64,000 nt of DNA from Lophius americanus. Taxonomy: Eukaryota > Chordata > Actinopteri > Lophiiformes > Lophiidae. The stretch is from the NCBI GenBank assembly GCA_037951165.1, contig JBBDHG010000043.1:1362501-1426500 (forward strand). Reading direction: 5' to 3'. A program made the position numbers and the translations under genes. Under the pieces are notes generated by a model. The model was not told where the DNA came from. It did not search any database and worked only from the letters and a program-made list of their open reading frames with translations. Each line of letters starts with the position of its first letter. Position 1 is the stretch's first letter. Shown piece by piece: positions 36,065 through 48,522 of the stretch.

Positions 36065-36283
36065 ATGATGTCACTCTGCTTCCTCAAAAGCAGCAGCCAC
36101 TATCCTCTCTGCATTGACAACCATTTCATCAAGGGCAGCATTCAAGGCTTGCAGCATAGCCGTGAAGGAGCGGCCGGCAGAGCGGGCGTCCTGATCAGGA
36201 GATCCTCCACTGCATCCTTGACGTCTGATCATTTATTGCTTTCTATGGATCCTTTAGGTGTCTAGAGGAGGTTCGGGCCTGGG
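36065..36283 (-). pseudogene. irgq: Internally deleted irgq-like pseudogene
   Basis: 36065-36188 matches the C-terminal end of the intact gene (48523-48640) and 36189-36283 matches its N-terminal end (about 49555-49650). About 0.91 kb encoding most of the protein is deleted. The first few codons including the start ATG are also missing, because the duplication breakpoint falls inside the gene. It cannot encode the family fold. Confidence 0.9.
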
Positions 36284-36299
36284 AACCTCCTCTAGACAC
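36258..36299. repeat. 17-bp perfect inverted repeat at the duplication junction
   Basis: Left arm 36258-36274 (GTGTCTAGAGGAGGTTC), 8-base loop, right arm 36283-36299 as its exact reverse complement. The left arm derives from irgq codons near the N-terminus; the right arm is not in the intact gene. It sits where copy 1 ends and copy 2 begins. Confidence 0.95.
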
Positions 36300-37320
36300 A
36301 TCGTACCTACAGGCCTACATCTTTGTTTCTTTTCCCTAGAATCAAAGATCATTTTTCCTTATTGAAGTTATATCATCCAAAAGCTGAAGTCAAATCGTGT
36401 CTAGACTATAGCACATTGTTTTAACATGCATATTTCAGTAAGATTCTACAAAGAATTATGTTACTTGATACAACAACAAATAAGGCCATTGGTCCAATTT
36501 CAGATAGTTTTCTAAAAGCATACTTTACAAAAAGAAGGTTGAGCTAATCAAATTAAATTTACTATTCTCATGAAATAAATATTTCCATCATGAAACAACT
36601 CAAATAACTCAAATAAACCAATACAACTATTTATTTTAACTGTTTAAAAAATGCGTGACCAAATTATTTTCTTTGGCATTTTATGGTAAAATTAAGCTGT
36701 CTAAGACATTAAATTAAGAAATTAAAGAAATAAAATATGTAAAGAAATAATGTTCAGGTTTTATTTTTCATTTTTGAAAAATATGATGCGGTTGTGACTT
36801 GGGCTTGTTTTTTTTTGAGGGATTTTTGAGGGAAGTTGTTTTAGGTGATTTTAAAAGCCAGGCATCGTTTCCTTGTCAAACCTCAGATATTAAACGTTAT
36901 ACCTTCATTAGATGTCAAGTGAATTTACCACAATAATTAGTTATGCCTTTTATTATTGGATCTTTCTACAGATCTTAACTTGCTTCATTCTCATTTTCTC
37001 CAATCCCATATTTCAATGTTATACAAAACAATCTCCACGACTCCCGGCTCATCAGAGGAATGGAGGCTGTTGTAGAATGTTTCCGGTGACGTTGGGGGAA
37101 GACATCATCTTCAGATGACTCTTGCTTTAGGTGCCATCAGATTGTTGACCTCATCCAGACCCTTCGGGAGCCGCTTCAAAGGCTTCCTTCCTCCTTTTTT
37201 TTTGCAACTTGTTACTATGCACTGATATAAGCAATGCTCTATAAAAACCAGTAATGCAATGAAAAATACAATAGAATGATTGAATTTGTAGGTGAAGGTT
37301 TGGATAAGAATATGTCGGGG

Positions 37321-40300
37321 TCAGATCTTCACCACTGAGTACTGACTCTCTTCTTCATCAGAGGTGCTGGGGTCTCTCTGGATGCCTCTCTCATGTACGG
37401 GCATTGCCCTGAAGTTCACCTCTGAATAATTGAGCTCTATTTCAACTTCACTCACGTCTGAGCTGCAGATCAACGGATTTGGAGACGTGGCTGTGTGTGC
37501 TGCATTGATGTTCTCATAATCCCCCAGACTTTCTTGATCACTCTAGGTGGATCACAGAGACATTTTTATTGCAGTTTTTTCTTCACAGGTATTGATTTTT
37601 CAACAGAAAACACCATCTCTCTATTATTATGAGTATTATGAAAATCTGATTTTAAAAAGCGTAGCTTTACTCGAACCACAAGAATAATCGGTACTGAATA
37701 AAGCAATAAATACAGTGCATACCTCTGCAAAGGCCCAACAAAATTACACCCAATCCTAATTCAAAATGCAGTTATTACCTTACCTGAGTAAATTAAGTTA
37801 CAAGTGTTAGGAAAAAAAATGGGAAAAGACCCAAAACTTTATCTTTATCTTAATTGGGTTCATGAGTCAATGACGAAAAAGGCTGATAAGGCATTTTTTC
37901 TATATATATGATATATAATTATAAACAACAATGGGGAGGAAAGGCAGAACCAATGAAGGCAGGGAGCCTCCACCTTGAGGCAGCATCTGCTTGAGGTTTC
38001 TGCCTGTTATAAGGCAGCTTGTTTTTGGTTTTTGTCAGTGTGGAATTTTTTTGGACTCTGAAGAATAAAGAGTTCTGTCTCAATCTACTCAACTAGGAAA
38101 ATAGTTTGAGATGAATTAATGTTGTGATGGGTGCTATACACCAGAAATGGACTTTTGAATTCATATTCTTTTGCTTCCTCCTACTCCTTTCTGATACATA
38201 AGATTCATTTATTTAAAAAATTGTTTGTGAAAGGTTTTCTTGTATGGACGTTGTTTCACACTTTTCTTCGTTTTTTTTTCTTCTAAAAACAAATTAGAAT
38301 GAAAAAAAGAAGATCCAATCCAACATTTCATGGTTCCTCTTTTGTCACAATGCCCACATCTGTTTTCTGGTAACGGATCAAGAAAAAGTCCAAAGAGACT
38401 GAAAGAAGAGAAACGAGTCTCTGAAACGACTTCTTCTTTTTTCAGAGTTAGACACAAAGTCGGAAAGTTAAACTGTGTTCCAACTTTATAATGGGGTCTT
38501 CTTTGCCACATGCTTAACCCTCCCAAAATTGTTCATAGTTCATAAGTAGTTTAGAAAAATAGTTTAAATAATCCTGCATGAAAATATGTGAAATAACACC
38601 CACACTGGTAATGTAAGAATTTGAACATGACACATTCAAATAATTAGTTAGTAGATTTCTCACCTGTGGACGTGGCCCCTGCTTGGATACTGCGGCATAC
38701 ACAGTCATTATATTCCTATAGAAATGAATCTATTCGGTAAAAATTCAGCATGAAATTCCTTTTGGGTTCTGAGATTGCACGGCAACATAAATACTCACTT
38801 TTGCACGTTTCTAAATTTTAAGGAAGCGTAGTTGAGATCCTCATCCTCTGTGCCTCCTGCCAGCTCCCTTGGCTTCTTTGGTACGGGACCCTAAAGCAGA
38901 CGCAGACAGGAGACATAAGTGAACGTACAGAAGCAACGGAATGGGTTCATTCTTGCCTTTAAAAGGAAGCAGCGGGTCAGCTGGTGGTTTATGGCTTCAG
39001 AGTACTGAATACTGAAAGATTGGTGTTGAGGCAATGAGCAGAGCAGCTTCTTGAGCAGTGACAGATATTGGGCCAGATTCTACTGTTACAGGAAAAGAAT
39101 GAATCATTCATTCATTCTTTTTCTGTTTGTTTTCTTTCCAGAAGAAGTCGAGGCACGGACTCTCCTCCTCTCTGTTTCTGGTGCTGTGATGGAACCTCAG
39201 ATGAATTATATAAAACAATATAGACTTTTAGAGATTTACTTTAACATACCTGTTGGGTCTGAAGGATCTTAAATGGATGCTTAAATTCCAGCTCACTGAC
39301 ACACAGAGGGAGTTTTGTAGGGAGCGTGTGGGCGTAGCTGCAGTCTTACGTGCTTTCTGGACGATGATGGGGTTGGCTGATCTGGCAAGAGATCGTCTTT
39401 GCTCCTGGAAGACTCTCCGGTCACGGTCTCATTCATCCGATCCCTCCTCTTAGTGCAAGTCCAACAAACCTGCCGTGGTTTTCACACATATACGACATTT
39501 TCATGGAAGTTCATTTCAAGTGCTGTGAAAAAGAATTTGACCCACTCCTGATTTCTTCTTTTTTGTGTGTTCCACATCAGATCTCCACACACAATTAAAC
39601 ACTTAAGAAAAGGCAAATTGAGTAAACTCCATCTTTTAAATCATAAATATGTTTATCAGACTTAGATGATTCTCAAATACCAACTGGGCCTGTGTGAACA
39701 CTAAATCCAAAAACCTACCAAACTTCTTTGATATGCATCTACACTAAAACCACCCAGACCGGATCCCTACTGCTCCTGTTCAATCATATCATCCCTTCAA
39801 TAGATCATTCTCTGCAGCAGGAAGTTGACTAAGGCAAATTCCTGAGTACGCATTCAGTGTAATACAACTGAGCGTTGAACATGAAGTATTGCACTGTGTT
39901 AAATTTACACGAAGAAAGGTAATGGTTGACATTTGAAGGAGATGCTGGGAACCAATGGAGAACTTGTGATGCTGAAACAGACAGGGGTACGGTCTTCTCC
40001 GTAAACACTGGTTTGTTGGAAAGATTAGATTTGTTCACCATATTCAATATAATGTAGGGATTTCCCCCCCGTAATATTGTAATCCTCCAAAGAACGCAAA
40101 GAAAAAGACAAAGAAGAACAGGAAGTTGGCCCATTTGTCTCCCACCAGTAGCACATTATGCCAGAATCAAAAGAAAATGATGAGGAAGGGGATGATTGAA
40201 TTCGATTATAAAGCAATTTCTACGGCTCTGGGACTCCACAGGTCCATAGTGAGTCCCCCTAACTGTGGACCAATAGTGAAACAATAGTGAACCCGGAAGA

Positions 40301-43300
40301 GGCCGGCATTTACAAATTCCCTCAGGAGACCAGAAAAGGCTCCTTGAGGAATCTGCCAATGACCCAAAGAAAACATCTAAGGCCCTGTAGGCCATTCTCA
40401 CCTCAATACAGACTCTTAGGCTCTATTTAAACATGCAAATGTACGTTCTTCAAAAGACTCTGGAACAAAACGGGAAAGATGGAATCTTTCTTTCTACATC
40501 TTTCTTTATCAATGGAAAGATGGCAATGTGAAAGCAACTTGGTAAAAAACAAGAAAAACATTCACGTGCCGTTTAGGTGTTGGAGAACCTTATCATACCT
40601 TATCAAATGAAAATTTAACCTGAAATTGTTAATTCATGTTTACTTTTGTATTTGTTTCTTTAATTTGGTTTGGAGATCCAACAAGTTTAGCCTTGGATAC
40701 GCAAAATGATATTGGAAATGAGGAGGGGGTCTTGTACTTCACAGCACTGCATGTTCAGTAAAGACAGAGAAGATTGCACAAATGAGTCACCAGAAACCCA
40801 AAAGGTGGTGGTGAGTTTGCCGACCCTTGAACAGATTTGCTTCTCCTGTATCTGAAAATATTAAAAGGACAATTCTGCAGTAAAGCATGCCAGATTATTT
40901 GTTTAACAAAAAAAGATTTTGTTTTCATACTTTACCTATAGACGAGGAAAAGCACAACTGGTAGGACAATCAGTAGAAGGAAGAAGAGATTCAAGAAGCC
41001 TCCTGTGGTTTAAAGAGACAGTGTGCATTCTCAGGGAAAAAATGTGGTTTTAGCAGAACCGTCACCATGTGAACACACACACACAGATTATACTCACTGT
41101 CCCCAAACAGCTGGACCTGATCTGACGATGTTTGATTTATTTCATTTGCTGCGATGCAGTAGTAGATTCCTGGTTGGTTTGAATTCACAGTGAGGTTCTG
41201 ATGGCCAGAGAGTTCTGTATCCCGCTCCTCTGCCTTCGTCTTCTTGTACCATGAGTACCGTTTGATCGGTGGGTAGCTGTGGCTGCTGCAGCTCAGTGTC
41301 ACTGAACTCGTCCCGTCAGGATGCTGCTGCTCTGTTTCTCGTCTCATAGTTGCATATTTTGGAGCATCTAAGCAGGACAATTCAAGAAGAAGCGAGACAA
41401 AATGATGAAAACCGAATCGTACTAATAATGCCTAGACTAAGTGATATGTTGGTTTGACCTCTGCTTGCTTTTCTCTTTTTACCCTCATGACCTCACTTCG
41501 GGCCGAGTCTTGGTCTGAAAGCTCGAAACATTCCAAGCTTGACCCCGACAATTCATTCACGTCCAGTGATGTGACATTGATGAGGAGGCGGGTCAATCAT
41601 GGCTACAAAAACACTCGGGCTAGGAGTTCTTTGAACAGCGAGGGGTATTGTTGCAACGTTTCAATGAGCCTTTTCATCTACATCGTTGTTCCACCTCGCA
41701 CTGATAACAACCCGGAGTCTACTCACTGCCATGTTTGTTCTCACTTTGTCATTGAGTTGTTGAAACTACGAACATGCTCGCCTTTAAGGACCGTTGCAGT
41801 GGATCGTTGCAGACGACACGTCGCGTTTTGTGCATTTTGTAATTTTTTGTCATACATTGGCTCTGCGATCAGGCTAAATGGAAGGAATTTGCCAGCAACC
41901 ACCTGATCGTATTAACATCGGGCTACAACAGTGTTGTCAGAACCAGAACCAGAACCTGACATAAAAGACCGTACAGGACAGATCAGCACTAAATGAAAAG
42001 AAACTTCTTATTTTTTATTTTTTTCCTTATACCTCAGTGCTCATTTTCAATTTGCCTAAGCAAGGAGCTGCTTACATCCTTTAACTTATACCACAAGAAA
42101 AACTGAATTAACATAATTCTTATTTAAGAATCACAAGAACATTCCCCTATTTCTTTTTCAATGACATCTAACCTCATTGCAATCATTGTCAATTTGATTT
42201 CGGTGGGCTATGAGGGTACTCACATTTGACCTTGACCTCAGCTCGCTGTGAGTTTCCAGTGCCGATGTCATTAGTGGCCGAGCAGCTGTAGAGTCCACTG
42301 TCAGACAAACTGACGGAACTTATGTTGATGGTGCGGGAGTTCTGAACGGTCTCATTCTTTCCATCGGTCACCTTCACCCATGCGAACAAAATCACTGGTG
42401 GGTAGGACCGGGCACTGCAGCTCAGCACCAGCGACGCGTTTTCATTCACTATGAGACCAGTCTGAGCTTCAACCAACACATCTGTGGGAGCATCTGCATT
42501 TACCGAACACATTGGAAAAAGAACACAGATCAGATCTTATCGTTGTTTGTCAATGCATCGTAACGAGTACGTTTAATATCTGGTTAGATATTACATCTCG
42601 ATTGATCCTCAATTAGCCACAAGATTATGAGCACTGACAGGTGAGGTTAGAGTACCATTTATTATCTTGTTGCCTTTGCAGATGTCAACAGTTGAACATT
42701 TTGACTTTGAAATTGTTAGAACCAAGAAAAACGGACAACGGGTGTAAGGATCTGAGCGACATTGATGAATGACAAACTGGGGCAGAGCACCTCTACAACT
42801 GCGGGTCTTGCTGGGTGTTGAAAGTGGTCTAAGAAAGGAGAACTGGTGAACTGATGACAGGGTCATGATGCCAGTTCAGATAGAAAAGGGTCAGAATCAA
42901 GTTAGCTGTTCTGGTGGAAAGAAATATGGATCGCTCAGAATATTAGGCAGGTGGCTTTAATGTTATGGCTGATAGATGTTCCATACTCAGTAGTTTATAA
43001 TCATGCGATAGGGATTTTGTCTATTACTAATGAAATGAAAATAAAGTACAGTGCATTATTCGAGTGAATGCTGCAGGTGATAATGAATGATAAAGATGTG
43101 CAGTGCGGCTTAAAATTAGATTATTTAAATTTTTTGTATCAAGCTCAAATGTAAACAACTTCTAGGAATTGTTTGGCCTCTTTACAATGTCTTTGCAAGG
43201 ATTAAAAAAAAGATGCAGCGTTCAATCACTTACATCTCACCACCAACTTCCTGTGTGTGCTACTGGTTGATCCCTCGCTGTTTGTGGCTCTGCAGGAGTA

Positions 43301-43584
43301 AAATCCTGGGTGGGTTGAATTTACATGAAATGTGTACAGAAGACTGTTGGAGTTCAGGGGAATATCAGTCTGGGTGAAATGCCAGTCTGAAGACCAGGGC
43401 TCCAGTGTCGAAAACCTGGCTAACGTGAGACGTGATGGTGGGAAGCTCTGGACAGTGCAGTTGATGGTGATGAGTTGACCTTCTGTGACCTCTGTTTCCA
43501 TAGACAGCAGGACGTTGGTGGGAGGATCTATGTAGAGAGAGAGAGAGAGAGAGCAGCAGTGGGTTTGAGTTCCAGGATTCATAC

Positions 43585-43680
<96 letters not shown>

Positions 43681-46600
43681 TCCAAAGAGTAACTTTTGGT
43701 TTAACAACATGATGATATAATTATTTTCACCACTTTGTTAATGGCAACAGTAACATGAATCTAAACCTTACTATAATGTACCTATAATTTCATAACTTCT
43801 TTTGTATGAATTTTGTATCAGTTTGTTCAAAATATATCACTCCAAAAAAATGTCAAGAGTTAAATCCACTCAAACCTACTTATAATGACTAGGCGATCAT
43901 TTCCAAGGCAGCTACACTAGTGGTTCTCAAAGAACAGGCCTTCCTTTTACAATGCTAAATTAAATTAGAAATGAATTCTTGATGGACTTCAGGGGCTCTG
44001 TACTTAGGGCGTTCAAGAGTAAAAAATGAATGATGAAACTGTAGGAACGTGTCATTTCATTTAAAAGGTTTGTGTCTCCCTTCATCGTGGTTTCTCGTGG
44101 GTTAAATAAGATGTGTATTCATTTGTCAGTTTGACAGTCTGGGATGTGGAATTAACAACAGATAGAACCACAGGATAGCAGTAAGATAATATATACGTTT
44201 GAGTTCATCATACGTACATGTACATTACCTTCACGGAGATTTCACTATAAGGGAACATATCCAGTGAAACCGAATGACTTACATTTTACTTGTATGCACA
44301 GCGGTTGACTTTTTTCTCCCGTATCGATGATGTTGGTGGCTTCGCAGACGTAACATCCTTCATCTGTTAATTTTATATGCTCCAAAATGAGCTCCTGATA
44401 AGTTCTGAGCGGCATCAAGTTTGATGAATCAGTCTGTTTAGTTTCATTGTAACGATACCAGGAGTATTTCTCTGGTAACGGATATGCATCAGTCTTACAG
44501 GTGAACCTGAGGGATTCATTAACTTTCACCCTGTTATCATTTCCACTGATGTTAATGCTTGTCTCCCTTGGACTGTCTGCAAAGAGGAAACATATGTTTT
44601 ACTTCTTTCTGTCATCATTAACTCTCTGGCATACAGGCAGCACAAACTTACATTGAACCTGAATAGAAAGACTTCTTGATGACCCAGTTTGAACATTGTT
44701 GAAAGCGCTGCATATGTAAACGCCACTGTCCTCAGGCTCCACTCTTTTCTCAAACATGGACTTACTCTCACCGGTAACTTCCCCATTTTTATACCAATAG
44801 TAGACATGAGGGAGTGGGTTGCTTCTGATTGTAGCACACTCTAAAGTAATTTTATCTCCTTGTCTAACTGTTGAAGAGGGGGATATAATTTTAATCTCCA
44901 CTTGAGGCAAATATGAAAGAGAGGAATCAAATATTTCTTCAGGTTAAAGAACAATCCAATTTGTAAGAACAAAGAAAATCAAAATGCCTGATATGCAAAT
45001 TGCATCAGCATGGTATGCCTGCGTATTTTAGCCGATGTGTCCATAAGTCTATCTGTGTAAAGAAATCTCCACAAGAGGAGATCATTCTATAAAAATCAAC
45101 AGGGCTTATAATTATGATTATGGTAATTAATTTACATTCATCAGCAGTAAATAAGCAAAAACTAACAGATAAGACATAAATAAAATCTCCATTCTTTAAC
45201 TTACAATGAACAGTTACATTCCTGTAACGAATCAAATATGGGTCCCTGTTATCTTGTGTTTGGCAGGAGAACGTCTTCCCATCATCCTCCCAGTTAGCTG
45301 TGAAACTGACTGAGACACTTTTCCTGTATCGTTGTGATGAGTGAGCCGTGTAGTTAGATCGTGTCAGACCTTGGATTCGTGGGTTTGAGGGACATGACCT
45401 CGAGGTGTAACAGGTGAGTGTCATCATGTTAGATTCTCTACCAATAGGTGGATTCTCAAAAGTGACCAGGCAGGGATTTCCTGAAAATGGGAAAACGACA
45501 CTGTGTCAACAGATTGCAGCGGTTAATATACACTGATCAGCCATAACATTAAAACTACCTGTCTCATATTTTGAAGGTCCACTTTTGCACCAAAACAGCT
45601 CAGCATCGTTTGTTCACACACCACTTTATCAGAACCTGCAATAACTTGTGCTACAATAGCTCTTCCGGTATTCTGGTATTTGGATTGGTAGGTGCTAACC
45701 ACGCCAGACCAGAAACACTCAACAAGACTTGCAGTTCTTGAGATGCTCTGATCCATTAATCTAGCCATCACAATTTGGCTTTTTTTTGTCGAGGTGGCTC
45801 AAATCCTTACGCTTGACCATTTTAACCTACCTCCAACACATCAAGAAAGAAATATTCACTTTCTGGCCGATATGTCCCATCCCCCGGCAGATGCCTTAGC
45901 AACAACATGACCAATGTAATAAAGTTTCCCTTAGCAGTCGTTATAATGTTATGGCTGATTGGTTCTGCTAGTTAGAACCAATATAGTATTGTTGTCAATA
46001 TATCAAACTTTTTTTGTTGTAAAAAACACAGAATTCTGTTGATTGGTACTGATTCAAGATTTACTTCACTTTATGTGACTGAATGTTAAGAATCATGTTT
46101 TATAGCTCTTTGTCTAGTTTTTTATTTACTGACAATAACTCTCATTTCTATGATATTTGTGCTTACCTTTAACTTTGAGGGTCACATAAGCAGTTACCCA
46201 TTTGTAATTCTCGGGTTTTCCTAAAAATCTGAAAGCATAATTGCCGCTGTCAGTTATTTTCAGGTCACAGATCAAAATACTGCAAAACTTTTTTGATCCT
46301 GTATATGAATTCCACTGATAAGGTGGCGTCCCGGCATATTTGACTCTCGTTGCATAGTCTGGATTGACGGGCCGTAACAAAGTATTGGTACTATAAATGA
46401 TAGTAGCAATGAATTTTTTATGGTAGTAATTCCAATGTGGATCCTTCATCCAAAACCAGTATGCTCCAACATATCCAGGTGTGTAAGTGACTTCACATTT
46501 GATTTCAATGCAGGATCCCTCTGAAGCCGACAGGGATCTGTTTAGCAGTTCGAAACCGGATTCGACATGAGAAAAATCTGTGTGGTTGGAAACATAAGTG

Positions 46601-46729
46601 GAATGTGAGATTAATAGTTAATTTAATACGAAAAACAAACATTTTTATCAAAATAGAGTGAAAGAAATTCTTACTTTTTATGAGAATCATAATTACAAAC
46701 CACCCGATAGTCGGAACATTCATCTTCAT
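37321..46729 (-). CDS. cd22: CD22-like inhibitory Siglec receptor, copy 2 (one splice acceptor lost)
   Basis: Exons 5' to 3': 46729-46675, 46577-46167, 45480-45205, 44912-44652 (acceptor damaged), 44576-44283, 43527-43234, 42493-42224, 41367-41098, 41002-40936, 40851-40791, 38890-38799, 38715-38664, 37542-37321. Lengths equal those of copy 1 exon by exon. The V-set arginine, TM helix and all tail motifs (LNYASL, TVYAAV, LNYSEV, SQYSVV) are kept. The third Ig exon has TTTCAT where copy 1 has the acceptor TTTCAG. Skipping would lose 87 codons in frame; a downstream CAAG would lose only 4 codons. Replacements against copy 1 by eye: R/H in V, M/I and A/V in domain 3, M/T in 4, S/F in 5, RE-I to NE-T in 6 (new NET sequon), K/R after the TM. 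Confidence 0.82.
39519..40405. mobile_element. Copy-2 equivalent of the 27043 transposon remnant
   Basis: Nearly identical to 27043-27930, including the GTGCTGTGAAAAAGAATTTG start. Confidence 0.4.
42608..42977 (+). mobile_element. Copy-2 equivalent of the 30146 repeat
   Basis: Same sequence, ending in TTTAATGTTATGGCTGATAG. Confidence 0.6.
43533..43674. repeat. (GA)n/(AT)n microsatellite next to copy-2 CD22 exon 6
   Basis: Same arrangement as at 31077. The GA run forms the polypyrimidine tract on the gene strand, and the AT run is shorter than in copy 1. Confidence 0.9.
44913..44914 (-). other. Destroyed 3' splice acceptor (AG to AT) in CD22 copy 2
   Basis: On the gene strand copy 1 reads CCTCTCTTTCAG then ATTTGCC (AG at 32460-32459). 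Copy 2 reads CCTCTCTTTCAT then ATTTGCC. One base (44913) differs. Confidence 0.93.
45528..45966. mobile_element. Copy-2 equivalent of the 33074 inverted-repeat element
   Basis: Same terminal inverted repeats CAGCCATAACATTAAAAC and ATAATGTTATGGCTGATT. Confidence 0.75.
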
Positions 46730-47018
46730 GCAGCATTTACGACATATGTCTGAAAAAGCAAACCAGAAAAAGGATTGTGTTATTAATACTATTACCTTTT
46801 TAGGTCTCAAGTCCTCCCTGTCTGATGTCAGTAACATATTGTGAACTCTCAGGCATCGCAAAGTTGTTATTTTTCTTACACTGATATCAGAAATTAATGT
46901 CAGAAATCTGACATTCATATAAGAAATTGATATCTGAATATTTTACTTAAATCCTTATTAGATATATTACAATTGATATCCAATACATTTCATTAAAATC
47001 CTACATTCATTCATTCAT

Positions 47019-47359
47019 TATCTACCACTTATCCTGTTCAGGGTCACTGGGGGGGGCTGGAACCTATCCCAGCTGACACCGGGCGAGAGGCGGATGTCTG
47101 CTAATCCATCGCAGGGCAGACGTATAGAGACATACGACCACAGACGTGCACACCCACCCCTACGGGCAATTTAGTGTCACCAATTCTCCTGTTTGCATGT
47201 TTTTGGACTGTGGGAGGAAGCAGGAGCTCCCGGATAGAACCCACGCACACACAGTTAGAACAAGCAAACTGCACATAGAAAGGCCGGCAGACGTGGATTC
47301 GAACCCAGTGCCTTCTTGCTGTGAGGCAGCAACGCTAACGACTGTGCCGCCCAAAATCC
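47019..47359 (+). mobile_element. Copy-2 equivalent of the 34565 teleost repeat
   Basis: Same family and same position upstream of the CD22 start exon. Confidence 0.75.
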
Positions 47360-48522
47360 TACATTGATTTCAGAAATCGACCTAAGACATTTTTTTCACT
47401 CACTGGTATGAGAAATCTCATATAAATATGAGACGTTGTCTTAAAAAAGACCAAAAAAAACATTGGGACTTCATTTTTTGAGTGTGTCTGTATTTAGTAT
47501 ATTTAAGGTGAAGGTTACAGCTTCAGTTCCTTATGTACCTTAAAAAAACGAAATAGCACTGTCACATGAAACCCACAATGTAGAGCAAAGAAAAATATTG
47601 AGCACTAACGATACGTCACATTTATCTTACAGACTTTGTCCAAACAATTGATTTTACTGGTTTTATTTATACATAGCTGAACCAGTCTAATTACGGGTGA
47701 CATTACTGTCTCCTGTTTAACAGCCAATCACAGTGCTCGATACAAAGAAGAATGATTGATTAATTTTAAATTTACTCTTCAATATCACCATGTAAAAAAA
47801 AAAAAAATGTTGTTGCCAACATTTATATAATGTATTAATACATAATACATTTATATACTGTATTATACAATATGTGAAAAATAAGATCAATAAAACACAA
47901 TTTCAACTTACTTTTTGGAAAAATCAAAACTCTTCTTTCTTTGGACAGATCTCAACAAACAGAAAATTGTGCTTAGAAAAATAAAAGTAATCCTTTCAAT
48001 GGCCAGATGCATAAACAAGCATGTTCTCAGCTCAGAGGACTGGCTTGTTGTTATCCGTGGGAGAGATCTTCTCTGAAGTAAGAGTACCGTTCACTAAAAA
48101 AAGGAAGTCTTCACGGTTGACCCAAAATATCACTGAATTTGCAAGTCCAATCATGCAAACCAGAATATACACCTCTACTGATGAAGATGATATGAGTATT
48201 TTTTTCCTTCAGATGTCTCAGCTTTGACTTCCTGTCACCTCCTGTATGTAAATGTTCTGTTAAAACGCTGATCAGAATCTCCCATTTTGGCCAGGTCTCT
48301 CTTCTACAGGAGCAGGAACATACTTCTACTTGCTGAATGTATGCTTACGTAACATTTACTGTTAAGTTCTTCAGGCTCATTGAAAAGAAGGAAAACGCAT
48401 GAAAAACATTGATAAAGTGTCACATATACAATGTCATTTTCTCATAACACAAAACACAGAGAATAGCGAACTGCAAAAAATAGAAAAAACAGGGAATATT
48501 ACATGAAAATGAAACAATGATG

